Position numbers and translations under genes: made by a program
Assembly: GCA_963759155.1 (NCBI GenBank)
Contig: CAVWXX010000008.1
Location: 62,001 to 126,000 of the forward strand
Direction: 5' to 3'
DNA length: 64,000 nucleotides
Source: SZUA-36 sp963759155
GTDB lineage: Bacteria > Pseudomonadota > Gammaproteobacteria > Xanthomonadales > SZUA-36
The notes under the pieces: model-generated
Told to the model about the DNA's origin: nothing
The model's input: the letters and a program-made list of their open reading frames with translations, nothing else
Database searches by the model: none
Shown here: piece after piece, positions 18,870 to 28,197 of the stretch
How positions within the stretch are numbered: the first letter of the stretch is position 1
How the letters are laid out: each line of letters opens with the position of its first letter

Positions 18870-19400
18870 ATGATCCGAAAAAGGATTGTAATTCATGCTG
18901 GTCTTCCTAAAACTGGCACCTCAGCGTTACAAGGGCTTTTGTTTTCGAGCATGGAGTTGTTGAGGAAAAACGGAATTCTCTATCCGGATCTTTTTGATTC
19001 TCGCAATGCCCCCTATCATCGATTCTTTATAAGAGAACTGAGAGACAATGGTGCAATGCCTCAATTCAGGGCGATTGTAAAAATAGTAGAACAAAATGAC
19101 ATACACACAATCGTTATATCAATAGAAGGTATTACAGCTCACATCGGTTCAATTCGCACCAATGTTTCAAGGGTGCTTGAAGATATCTGTACTCATTGGG
19201 ATATCCAGATAGTGAGTGTACTTCGCGCACCTGAGCCCTGGCTGATTTCTATGTATAAACAGTGTGTCATTAATCCACCAGTTAAAAGAAATGCTAGTCT
19301 GCTTGAAACCCAATATGCAACTGACCTGACTCATCGTTCCTGCGGGCGCGGGTATATTTACAAGCCGCTATCGCCAAATCGCAGCAAAGTTCTCGCCTGA
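18870..19400 (+). pseudogene. Sulfotransferase-like protein, 3' end lost at the right direct repeat
   Basis: The N-terminus IVIHAGLPKTGTSALQG is the 5'-phosphosulfate-binding loop of PAPS-dependent sulfotransferases, and VSVLRAPEPWLISMY resembles the 3'-phosphate-binding region (R-x7-S). The protein should be near 300 residues, but similarity stops near residue 165 at base 19366, exactly where the right copy of the 155-bp repeat begins. The last dozen residues are read out of antisense methyltransferase DNA. I use the ATG at 18870; longer starts add sequence overlapping the upstream gene. The join suggests a recombination that removed the 3' half. Confidence 0.8.
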
Positions 19401-19520
19401 TGTCAGCGTGCATGTATGGATGTTGCTGTGCCCATCGACAGACTGCTGCAGGAACTGCGGCCAACTTTCAGGGCTCCAAAAATTGACATGGCCCCAGAAT
19501 GCAGAACCATCTTCCCGCAT
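19366..19520 (-). repeat. 155-bp direct repeat, right copy: 3' end of the methyltransferase gene
   Basis: This copy is continuous with the rest of its gene (to 20106), so it is the parental context; the copy at 16728-16882 is the fragment. The left boundary of both copies is CGCTATCGCCA just past the methyltransferase stop codon. Confidence 0.95.
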
Positions 19521-20106
19521 TGCCAGGCGTATGTTGGTCCTGCCGCCCGTCAGGAACGGTGAGAATAAGAACACCGGTTTCAGACAGGCACTGAAGCATT
19601 GATGTCAGGGCTGCAGTCGGGTTAGTCATATGCTCAAGCACTTCCGTGCAAAAAATAATGTCAAACTTTTCCTCAACTGCCTCTAATGGTGAATCATGAA
19701 TCGTGCCGCCGGGGCAAAACATACGGGCCAGTTTATTCGTTTCGGTAGACGTATCAAAACCTGTCAATCCAGACGGGCTTGATGTTTTCTCGATCAAATG
19801 TAGTAAGTAACCTGTCCCGCACCCCACATCTGCAATTCTGCGGTTGGTTAAGGCGATGTCCAGGTTGTTGGTTATATCCAGTAACTCATGAAAAAACGAG
19901 ATCCGGTAATCAGAAAGGTAAGCCCTGAGTTCCTTGAAATTTGACAAGGAGCTTCCATGTGGCTGAGTTTCAGCGAATTTGCGGAGGGTTTGGTTTACGG
20001 TTGATCGCTCACTGCTTGATACGCTTGTGGAGAATAACTTTGAACGGGGTACACGTCGAACTTCAAGACCCACGACCCTTAGTACTTTTGTCAGTAAATT
20101 CTTCAT
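19368..20106 (-). pseudogene. Class I SAM-dependent methyltransferase with one frameshift
   Basis: From the ATG at 20106 the frame runs MKNLLTKVLRVVGLEVRR and carries the SAM motif IADVGCGTGYLLHLIE and the motif EVLEHMTNPTAAL. After ILTVPDGR the similarity changes frame near 19541-19550, in the run GGGCGGCAGG, and continues as RTNIRLAMREDGSAFWGHVNFWSPESW to a TAG at 19368. Without the shift the product would be about 246 residues. As written, the protein ends in an unrelated tail at 19468. A one-base insertion in the GC-rich run explains it, either mutation or sequence error. Confidence 0.85.
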
Positions 20107-20782
20107 CAGCAAGTCATTTTGTTTTGTGTCTACGGGTTTTACCGGTGGAGGTCATTCATAAGAAGATGAAACACGCTTGAGTATAGGGCATATACAGACC
20201 AGATCACCGCAATTCCAAATGTATTAAACGCCTTAGGATATGTTAGATCTTTTTAATCGATTTCAAGATCATCAGGAAGTGATGTAACGGTGTACACGAT
20301 GGTAGTCTCTGATTCGTCTTACCGCTCATAGAGTAAAAAGAGTCCTGCGATAATTAATCATTGGCCACTCGACCGTATAAAACTTATCACTTCTCGTGGT
20401 AATGTACCTAGTATAATGTTGAGGGTTTTTGATTCGTTAAAATAAGGGGTTTGAATGATCAGTTTCATAATTATGGTGGTCAGATATTGTGAGGGCATTC
20501 AATCAGGTGACGCGATCGAATCGTTGGCATATATGTTGACTCTTGCATCGCCTCAGAAACCGTTATAGACCTTTAATTTCATTCTTCAACCGATGCATTG
20601 CACTTCTGATAGCTCCTTCTAAGTGGGATTTTTTCAAGCTTGCTCACGCATAGTGCATTGCTTGAACGTTTAGCAACCGATACCCCATTACCCCCCCTCT
20701 TTGAATTCCAGTTCAGCTTTTCAATAGGATACTTAAATTGGGTAAGCATTAAGAGTACCACTTTTTTCTTGCCCTTTAAATA
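20107..20782. other. 676-bp AT-rich stretch without a recognised gene
   Basis: Several short open frames exist on both strands, but none shows a recognisable domain, ribosome-binding site or codon pattern. A TATAAT occurs near 20414. It may hold the decayed 3' end of the membrane protein gene that follows. Confidence 0.5.
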
Positions 20783-22078
20783 TCAGGTCACCATCATGAA
20801 ATTGCTTTGCGAAATTTGTGTATTCGCAAATCCGCTTGCCACAAAGAAAGATTCTGTTCTTATTTTGATATATGGGTGTTCTGAATGGTCATAGGCCTGT
20901 GGTATTAAAATAATGGAAAAAGCGAGTAAGGCTGCAAGTATTACCATGCGAACATCCCACGTTTTCCTGTTCGGTTCGGTTAGAAACGTTAGAAAATAGA
21001 CGGAATTAATAGTCGCAAATGGCAGAAAAGGCGACAGGTATCTTGGCAATAATCCTTGTATAGGAGTGATCGGGTCGATACTTACAACTGCAAAACTGAC
21101 AAAAAGTGCAAAACACAATCCAACCAGGTAAGCACAGGAAATGAAAGCAGGCAGGGTGCGGCTTTTTTTCAAACTGATAAATACCACGCCACTAATGAAA
21201 AAAGTCGCTGATAAGGCAATATCAAGGAGAGGAAGCTGGAACCACCTTGTAAATAGGTGTCAGAAAGGACGACAGTATAGCCTGCCGTTATAAGGTTCAT
21301 CAGGTGTACTAAATGCACCAACAGCAGTCCTCAAGATGAGAACCAAAGATTAGTGCCTCTACCCGTCCAAAAGTCAGATTCCATCCGGAAAGGTAATTAA
21401 AAAACAGGCATTCGATTAATAGAAGGCATAACAGCGTACCTGCAAATAAGAACGAAGATTTCCATGAGCGTTGAATAAGCGCCAGCCAAAGAAACCCTCC
21501 GGCAGCAAACTTATGTAAGTTGCTTGTGCGCCATATGCAAAGAAGAACAACGCTGCAGCAATAACTAAAGCAAAGCGGTTTCTTTTTGAATAAGTTGCAA
21601 GAACATAACACGCTGAAATAGCAAAAAAGATACTAGGTCCCGCAGTCATGAGTTGACTGGAGTTTCTAAAAGACATTGGGTCTACGAAAATCAATACACC
21701 TAACAATATTTTCTGGCTTGTATTTAGGTGATCCTTCAACGCATATAATATGATGACGAAAGAAAGTGCAAACCCCAGTAATGGCAATATGTAATAAGCT
21801 TCGTATCTTGTGCCGACGATCCAGGTGATCACGACCTGAGGTATTGCAATACTCCACCGCATAGTGTGATGATTTTGCAGAAGTATCGCCCAGTCCCCGG
21901 TGCGGGCAATCTCCGCTGCAGCGTAAAATTTCCTGACGGCATCCCCAGCGACTTCTATGGGTATGGTCCAGATGCTACGCAATAGAAACATGATGACAAC
22001 GGATGTCACCAAGAGAATCAAGGTTTTGGTATAGGACGTATTTTGAAAAACTTGCGGGTTCAATCTGGAATTATTCAA
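20783..22078 (-). pseudogene. Polytopic membrane glycosyltransferase-like protein, at least three frameshifts
   Basis: Hydrophobic, conserved-looking sequence runs through four successive frame segments. They are 22078 to about 21520 (signature GDAVRKFYAAAEIARTGDW, then several helices), 21520 to about 21320 (FLWLALIQRSWKSSFLFAG), about 21325 to 21240 (LMNLITAGYTVVLSD), and about 21250 to 20783 (FQLPLLDIALSATFFISG and further helices). The early acidic GD motif followed by many helices is the plan of GT-C (GT39/ArnT-like) glycosyltransferases acting on polyprenyl-linked sugars in the inner membrane. Assignment to GT-C is tentative. The reading frame is not functional as given. Confidence 0.65.
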
Positions 22079-22374
22079 AGTCGAAAAGCCCTGTCAATTT
22101 ACGCCGAACAAATTATAAGTCATTTTTTACCAGGCAAAGGTTCGGTTTTATTACGATTTTACTTCCTTGATTGAAAATGCATACAGAAATGCTCATGAAT
22201 CAATGTGCGATTATTGTTTTGCCATCAGGCGGGACAAAGGGCTTTCACCACACCTATAATCTACCATTTCAAATGGGTGCACTAATGAAGGTACGACATC
22301 TGATCCGCACACACTGCACACAGCTCCAGAGCGCACTACCCCGGACCCTTCAAACGGGTCGGGCTGACTAGCTG

Positions 22375-23428
22375 ATGCGGTGTACAGCCTTCAGCGATGT
22401 TTTGGCCAGGGACGTCCTTGTTGAGCGTTCAGGTCGGTTGCGCTCCGGTATCTTCAACGGCGACGGTTGGTAATCGAGGATTCACTGCTCAGGCGCCACT
22501 ATGGCGCTTATATCGACGCACGCACTGACCCTCCACAAGGCACTGTGAATCGCGGTCCTTCAGGCCCTGTCATTTTTGGCGGCTACCTGCGATCGCATTT
22601 CGGTCACTTTCTGCTGGATATACTCAACGCAGTGTGTCCATTGCCTGAACATCCCGTCTTACCAATAGCCTGAATACCTTGGGTGGTGAAAGCCAATGCT
22701 TCCGGGTGGCAACTTGAAATCTGTACTGCTGGTATGTGCGAAGACAAAATCACATCTTCAAAAGCGGCGAACACACTACGAGAGCATATTCGTGGCACAC
22801 CTGGTTACGAGATCCAGCGGATCTTTCACAGTCGTCAGGAAGAGAGGATTAGCTCAGGTTATTCCTGCTCCTACCTTCATGGGTATGCGGGTTATGGCTG
22901 TCACGAAGTGGCCGGTCGGGTCGCGAGGGCGAATTGGTTAACGAAGGCGAACTCGAAACACAGCTCGAGGCTCATGGCTGGTGTATTTTCGTTCCAGAGG
23001 GGCAAACAATCGCACGGCAGCTTGAAGAAATCTCCTCGGCCCAGATAGTCTCGGGGATCGCTGGCTCCGCATTTCATTCGGTGATGCTGTTGCGCCACGT
23101 GCCGGCCATCCTGATGCCGGTCTTCACTCGCATTCCGAAAAACGAGAACTTTGAGACCATTCGGCGTCGTAAGGGGTTCGAGCAGATTCGGGTAGACGTA
23201 CCGCGCTCGGCACTGAAAGTGATCGAAAAGGGAAAATGGCACGGAGCAGATACTTTCCGGCTTCTTGAATCCATCGTTGGTTTTAGAGTCACTGCTACGA
23301 GTACAAGAGCTTTTGGGATGCTCGAATGTAACAGTGCCGCTGCGTTTATGATATTTACTCTATCACCATGGGGCGGCATTATTCAGAAAGACCGGACCCA
23401 AATTTATAATAGGAAGTCGGGAGGTTGA
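22375..23428 (+). pseudogene. GT61-family glycosyltransferase remnant, multiple frameshifts and stops
   Basis: Three or more frames carry pieces of a GT61 (DUF563) enzyme. An N-terminal piece begins at 22375 (DVLARDVLVERSGRLRSG) and stops at a TAA near 22471. The central piece VIFGGYLRSHFGHFLLDIL is the characteristic GT61 histidine motif; a third piece around 22780-22850 has HSRQEERIS. The C-terminal piece from about 22925 reads ELVNEGELETQLEAHGW, FVPEGQTIARQLEEI and GIAGSAFHSVML, the family's nucleotide-binding end. No single frame covers more than about a third of the protein. The gene is dead unless the sequence is faulty. Confidence 0.8.
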
Positions 23429-23430
23429 TC

Positions 23431-24138
23431 ATGGCCGATGCCATCATCATTTTAGGAATGCATCGCAGTGGGACCAGTTGTTTGACTGGCTGTTTACGTA
23501 ATTTTGGTCTTGAGCTTGGGCTTGTATCGGATTACAACATGTACAATAAAAAGGGTAATCAAGAAAACAAAGAAGTCTTTAGACTCAATGAAGCCGTTCT
23601 GAAGTTCAATGGTGGTTCCTGGTATGAACCACCTCTCAAAGCACTAAAGTTTAATGACGAGCTTGAAGCTCGCAAAGCTGAATTATTGGACAGCTATAAG
23701 TCCTTACCCAAACCCTGGGGAATCAAAGATCCAAGAATGTTACTGACCTATCCGTTTTGGGAAAATCAACTGCCTGCACATTCATTGATAGGCACATTCA
23801 GACACCCAAAGGCTGTGGCACGTTCTTTGGCTGCCAGAAAAAGTTTGAGAATACCTTTGAAACAAGCCTACAAATTGTGGAAGACATACAACTTGAAACT
23901 TATGGAACGCTTTCAGACACAGCGCTTCCCTGTCATTAATTTTGATGTGCCACCTGAAGAATACTCTGAAAATATAAATAGACTGGCAAAAAAATTATCA
24001 CTTTTATCAAAAAACGAAAATGACTTTTTTGATTCAAATCTGGTTAACCAAAAACAATATAGTCTGAAACAATGCCCTACTCAGTTGCTGCCAACTTACG
24101 AAAAGCTACTGGCCTTGAGTCAGGATAAAGAATATTAA
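23431..24138 (+). CDS. Sulfotransferase family protein
   Basis: A 235-residue P-loop protein: IIILGMHRSGTSCLTGCL at the N-terminus is the PAPS 5'-phosphosulfate loop, and GTFRHPKAVARSLAAR gives the 3'-phosphate-binding arginine and serine. It may sulfate a carbohydrate or a lipid in the cytoplasm. The start at 23431 is supported by GGAGG at 23420-23424, six bases upstream; the in-frame TTG at 23425 is too close to that site. This gene is intact while the GT61 gene immediately upstream is decayed. Confidence 0.85.
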   Translation: MADAIIILGMHRSGTSCLTGCLRNFGLELGLVSDYNMYNKKGNQENKEVFRLNEAVLKFNGGSWYEPPLKALKFNDELEARKAELLDSYKSLPKPWGIKDPRMLLTYPFWENQLPAHSLIGTFRHPKAVARSLAARKSLRIPLKQAYKLWKTYNLKLMERFQTQRFPVINFDVPPEEYSENINRLAKKLSLLSKNENDFFDSNLVNQKQYSLKQCPTQLLPTYEKLLALSQDKEY

Positions 24139-24283
24139 GGTTATGATTTTTCTGTCAATTTCACCAGTGCTGCACTTATGGGCGCAAAGAGGCGTGGGTA
24201 ATGCAACTATTTCCGAATTTTAAGAACCACTATCGAACGTTAGTTTCATGGGTGATAAGTTGAATAGCTTAACTTGATTTTAA

Positions 24284-24360
24284 TGGTGGTGATGGGTGGA
24301 CTTGAACCACCGACCTCAGCATTATGAATGCCGCGCTCTAACCAGCTGAGCTACATCACC
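24284..24360 (-). tRNA. tRNA with anticodon CAT (Met, or lysidine-modified Ile2)
   Basis: Read on the minus strand from 24360, the gene folds into a complete cloverleaf: acceptor stem GGTGATG/CATCACC, D-arm GCTC...GAGC, anticodon stem CGGCA/TGCTG around loop TTCATAA (anticodon CAT), T-arm GGTGG TTCAAGT CCACC, and encoded CCA. The first acceptor pair G-C and the single-sequence view do not decide between elongator Met and Ile2. Its 3' end points toward the accessory DNA on the left. Confidence 0.96.
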
Positions 24361-24472
24361 ATCTTTCTTTTCTAACGTGTCCCTGACCATTGCGATCAGG
24401 GGCGGCAATTTTCCATTTACACGACACGAATGTCAACTGTAAACCCCCGCTTTGGGGCAAGTTTTACTGAAT

Positions 24473-25411
24473 TTAGCCGATAAAAGAGTATCCGTAAGCT
24501 TTTTGAAAGCAATCAACAATCTCACCCAGTGTGGGCGCGTGATTTTGTGGGCCCTGTACGGCGACTTTTATCGCACCCATGACCGACCCGATGCGGCATG
24601 CGGTTACCAGGTCCAAATTATTTAGCAGACCGTAAATAAGGCCTGCCCGATATGCATCGCCACAACCGGTGGGGTCGAGGATGGCAGTTGGTTTTACCGA
24701 CTTAATGTGTTCCTCGCCAGCGCTCGAAATGAGTAAGGAACCATCACCACCCTGGGTAATGATCAACGCTTCGAGTTGAGCTGCAATCTCTTCTTTGTCC
24801 ATTCCTGTACGTTCACGGATCAACTGGAACTCATAATCGTTGGCAACCAGCCAGTTCGCCTGCTTGATAAAGGTTTTCAGGTCGTCGCCGTCAAACAGCG
24901 TCATGGCCTGGCCCGGATCGAAAATATGTGGGATGCCGAGGCGTTCGAAATCGCGGCTGTGCTGCAACATGGCCTCGCGACCGTCAGGTGCAACGATGCC
25001 CAGCTTGATGCCCTCTGCACCTTCCACCTTGTTAAGCTGGCTTTCCATCATGGCGCCAGGGTGGAAGGCCGTAATCTGGTTGTCATCAAAATCGGTGGTA
25101 ATGAAAGCCTGCGGCGTAAACTCACCTTCGAGGTGACGGATATACCGCGTGGAGATGCCCAGTGACTCAAGACGTCTCTGGTAGGGGCCGAAATCATCAC
25201 CCACGGTGGCCATTGGATACGGGTCGCCACCCAGCAACTTCAGATTGTAGGAAATATTGCCCGCAACACCACCAAACTGGCGGCGCATTTCAGGAACCAG
25301 GAAAGACACGTTTAGCATGTGGACCTTGTCCGGAAGAATATGGTCCTTGAAGCGTTCAGGAAAAACCATGATGGTGTCATAAGCCAAAGAACCACAAATT
25401 AATGCCGACAT
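24473..25411 (-). CDS. PfkB-family carbohydrate/nucleoside kinase (adenosine kinase-like)
   Basis: A 312-residue ribokinase-fold kinase. It has the N-terminal substrate region (GSLAYDTIMVFP), the GGVAGNISYNLKLLGG signature 1 area, and the C-terminal DPTGCGDAYRAGLIYG signature 2 with the catalytic aspartate in GCGD. Gammaproteobacterial proteins of this type are usually annotated as adenosine kinase or sugar kinase; I cannot choose. The gene lies between the tRNA and the divergent mreB. The ATG start at 25411 is directly at the conserved N-terminus. Confidence 0.88.
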   Translation of the reverse strand: MSALICGSLAYDTIMVFPERFKDHILPDKVHMLNVSFLVPEMRRQFGGVAGNISYNLKLLGGDPYPMATVGDDFGPYQRRLESLGISTRYIRHLEGEFTPQAFITTDFDDNQITAFHPGAMMESQLNKVEGAEGIKLGIVAPDGREAMLQHSRDFERLGIPHIFDPGQAMTLFDGDDLKTFIKQANWLVANDYEFQLIRERTGMDKEEIAAQLEALIITQGGDGSLLISSAGEEHIKSVKPTAILDPTGCGDAYRAGLIYGLLNNLDLVTACRIGSVMGAIKVAVQGPQNHAPTLGEIVDCFQKAYGYSFIG

Positions 25412-25535
25412 ATCTCAATCCGTACCTGTTTTAGGAATTCAGTTTAAATGGAGGCGATATTTTACCGGATTTTGTGGTGACCACTGAAAGTTTATTAAAA
25501 CAGGATTAACACAAGACAGTTCAACGTCACACCGC

Positions 25536-25564
25536 TTGCTGAAATGCGGGCTGGCTGATACATT
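25536..25564 (+). promoter_or_regulatory. Candidate sigma-70 promoter for mreB
   Basis: TTGCTG (25536-25541), a 17-base spacer and TACATT (25559-25564) lie about 40 bases before the mreB ATG. Both hexamers are partial matches (3/6 and 4/6), so this is only a candidate. Confidence 0.3.
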
Positions 25565-25605
25565 AGCTGGCCATAATCAGACATTCTTCCCCGGAACATA
25601 ACAAC

Positions 25606-26655
25606 ATGGTTTTCAAGAGTCTTCGCGGTCTATTTTCTAATGACTTATCTATTGATTTAGGTACAGCAAACACACTGGTATACGTACGCGGAAAGGGGAT
25701 CGTGCTCAATGAGCCCTCGGTAGTGGCGGTGCGCATGGACCGTGGCCCGGGCGGACCGCAGTCGGTGGCAGCCGTTGGTAGTGAAGCCAAGCGCATGCTG
25801 GGCCGCACACCTGGCAATATCCGAACCGTCAGACCATTGAAAGATGGTGTCATCGCTGACTTCAACATGACCGAGGCCATGCTCCAGCACTTTATCAAGA
25901 AAGTTCACGAGTCCCGCTTTTTGCGCCCCAGCCCACGGGTGCTGGTCTGTGTGCCATGCAGTTCTACGCAGGTGGAGCGCAAGGCGATCAAGGAATCGGC
26001 CGAAGGCGCCGGCGCACGTGAGGTATTTCTGGTAGAAGAGCCGATGGCCGCTGCCATTGGCGCGGGTATCCCGGTTCATGAAGCACGTGGTGCGATGGTG
26101 CTGGATGTGGGTGGCGGTACTTCCGAAGTGGCCGTTATTTCACTTAATGGCCTGGTGTACTCGAACTCGGTTCGTGTGGGCGGTGACAAGTTTGATGAGG
26201 CGATCGTCAACTATGTTCGTCGCAATTATGGCACGCTGATTGGTGAGTCCACAGCGGAACAGATCAAGATTAACATCGGTCGCGCATGGCCGGATGAAGA
26301 GGCTGAAGAGTTATCGGTGTCCGGTCGCAACCTCGCTGAGGGTGTGCCGCGGCGTATCACCATCAACAGCAACGAGGTGCTGGAAGCCCTGACTGAAAGC
26401 CTGGCGACTATTCTCGAGGCCGTTAAGGCGGCATTGGAGCAGACCCCGCCAGAGTTATGTGCAGACGTGGTCGAAACCGGCATCGTGTTGACCGGCGGCG
26501 GCGCATTACTAAAAGGTCTGGATCGTCTTATCTCCGAAGAAACCGGTCTGCCCGTATTCGTGGCGGATGACCCGTTGACCTGCGTGGCAAGGGGCGGAGG
26601 ACGTGCGCTCGAATTGATGGACGAAAACCACGGTGATTTTTTCACCACCAATTAG
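25606..26655 (+). CDS. mreB: Rod shape-determining protein MreB
   Basis: A 349-residue bacterial actin that polymerises under the inner membrane and directs the elongasome. The N-terminus LFSNDLSIDLGTANTLVYV is the phosphate-1 loop; LDVGGGTSEVAVISL is phosphate 2, and TGGGALLKGLDRLI the adenosine motif. Length and motifs are canonical. It heads the mreBCD-mrdA-rodA series, with an 88-bp gap before mreC. Confidence 0.99.
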   Translation: MVFKSLRGLFSNDLSIDLGTANTLVYVRGKGIVLNEPSVVAVRMDRGPGGPQSVAAVGSEAKRMLGRTPGNIRTVRPLKDGVIADFNMTEAMLQHFIKKVHESRFLRPSPRVLVCVPCSSTQVERKAIKESAEGAGAREVFLVEEPMAAAIGAGIPVHEARGAMVLDVGGGTSEVAVISLNGLVYSNSVRVGGDKFDEAIVNYVRRNYGTLIGESTAEQIKINIGRAWPDEEAEELSVSGRNLAEGVPRRITINSNEVLEALTESLATILEAVKAALEQTPPELCADVVETGIVLTGGGALLKGLDRLISEETGLPVFVADDPLTCVARGGGRALELMDENHGDFFTTN

Positions 26656-26743
26656 GAGTCTGCCGTTTTTTCCGCACGCCGACGATTAAGCCCGACATCA
26701 CCTCTTAACTTGAAGGACATACCGTGCCAGGCGATCACGCCTG

Positions 26744-27709
26744 GTGTTGCCGGTAAACGATAAGAATTTGGTAAGCAGAGAATCATCAAGCCCCGGTCGC
26801 TGGTTCGGCGAGGAAGGTTCACGTACCGCGCGCCTGATGATATACATCCTGTTGGCCATCGTGCTGATGTTCATGGATCAGATCGGTCACTATGTGCCAC
26901 GCATACGAACTGCGATGGAACTGGCCTTTGAGCCCGTATTTCACGTTGCGGGATGGCCTGCGGAGGCCTTTGAGTCGATTGAACTTCGCACACGGGAACG
27001 CAATAAGCTGATCACGGAAAACCAACAGCTTTTGGAGCAGTTGCTGAAAGTTTCCGGCTCAGTTCAAACCCAGACAGCATTGGTGCAGGAAAACCAACGA
27101 CTGAGAGATTTGCTCGGGGCAACCCGTGGCAGGGAGTATTTTTTTGAATTTGCCGAGATGACGCGGGTGGATCTCGACCCGTTCTCTCACAAGGTCTGGA
27201 TTAACCGTGGTGCTGATGAGGGTGTGCTCGTTGGCCAGGCTGTTATTGATGGCCTCGGTATCGTCGGCCAGGTCGAAGACGTACTCAGGCACCTCTCAAG
27301 TGTGCGGCTGATATCCGACCCGGACCATGCCTTGCCGGTGCAGATCAACAGGACCGGCCTGCGAACCGTGGCCTATGGAAGGGGTGAAACAAGCCACTTA
27401 CTCATGCCAAACGTACCTTTGCAGGCCGATGTCAGTCCGGGTGATGTGATCGTCACATCTGGTCTTGGTGATCGCTTCCCACCTGGTTTTCCGGTTGGTG
27501 AAGTCGAACGGGTGGAGCGTGACAGCGGTGAGACTTTCGCCAAGGTTTATGTGCGGCCATACGCCGCGCTCGACCGGGGGCGTGAGGTATTGCTGATTGA
27601 AGTTCAGAAACCGCCTGAAGCATTGCCAACCGAAACTGAAGATGCCAGCGAACCACCGCAACTTGAACCCCAGGATGTAGCTGAATCATTACCGGTGGAT
27701 CAACAATGA
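26744..27709 (+). CDS. mreC: Cell shape-determining protein MreC
   Basis: About 321 residues: an N-terminal membrane helix (YILLAIVLMFMDQIGHY), a short coiled coil (about residues 85-125) and a periplasmic beta domain with VIDGLGIVGQVEDVL and VTSGLGDRFPPGFPVG. The C-terminus is acidic and proline-rich. MreC links cytoplasmic MreB to PBP2. The start is uncertain: GTG at 26744 and TTG at 26768 both lack a good ribosome-binding site. The best site, GAAGGA at 26712-26717, instead precedes a GTG at 26724 that opens an 11-codon out-of-frame reading frame overlapping the mreC start. The stop overlaps the mreD ATG (ATGA). Confidence 0.97.
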   Translation: MLPVNDKNLVSRESSSPGRWFGEEGSRTARLMIYILLAIVLMFMDQIGHYVPRIRTAMELAFEPVFHVAGWPAEAFESIELRTRERNKLITENQQLLEQLLKVSGSVQTQTALVQENQRLRDLLGATRGREYFFEFAEMTRVDLDPFSHKVWINRGADEGVLVGQAVIDGLGIVGQVEDVLRHLSSVRLISDPDHALPVQINRTGLRTVAYGRGETSHLLMPNVPLQADVSPGDVIVTSGLGDRFPPGFPVGEVERVERDSGETFAKVYVRPYAALDRGREVLLIEVQKPPEALPTETEDASEPPQLEPQDVAESLPVDQQ

Positions 27710-28197
27710 AGCACAACCGCGAAAGCCGCAGCCTGATCCTTCTCACCATCCTGATGGCAGTCCTTTTGTCTCTGATACCCCTGCCGGAGGTATTGTCACC
27801 ATTCAAGCCTTACTGGGTGGCGTTGGTGGTGATTTACTGGTCCCTTGAAACCCAGGACATGATCAATATGGGCCTGGCTTTTCTGGTTGGGCTGGTCCTG
27901 GATATTCTCAGCGGCAGCCTGATGGGCCTGCATGCCTTGAGCCTGGTTATCATGGTGTTTCTGGTGCAGCATTTTCGATCCCGCTTACGGTTCTTCCCGC
28001 CGTGGCAACAAGCGCTCAGTGTGCTTGGTCTGCTGGTAAATGACCGTATTATCCTGATCTGGATTGCCGCTTTGCTGGGTGAGCCACTGCCCACCTGGCA
28101 ATACTGGTTGCCACCTCTCATCGGAATGGCCCTTTGGCCCTGGTTGTTCCTGCTGCTTGACCGTATGCGCGCCATGTCGCGCCGACAGAAATCGTGA
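27706..28197 (+). CDS. mreD: Rod shape-determining protein MreD
   Basis: A 163-residue inner-membrane protein with about five to six helices, an early LIPLPEVLSPFKPYW segment and GLVLDILSGSLMGLHAL, both typical of MreD. It works with MreC in the elongasome. It overlaps mreC at its start and mrdA at its end (GTGA), which implies translational coupling of all three. Confidence 0.96.
   Translation: MKHNRESRSLILLTILMAVLLSLIPLPEVLSPFKPYWVALVVIYWSLETQDMINMGLAFLVGLVLDILSGSLMGLHALSLVIMVFLVQHFRSRLRFFPPWQQALSVLGLLVNDRIILIWIAALLGEPLPTWQYWLPPLIGMALWPWLFLLLDRMRAMSRRQKS

Noticed and set aside
16728..19520. Composite transposon with flanking insertion sequences
   Set aside because: The flanking repeats are parts of a methyltransferase gene, with no terminal inverted repeats and no transposase.
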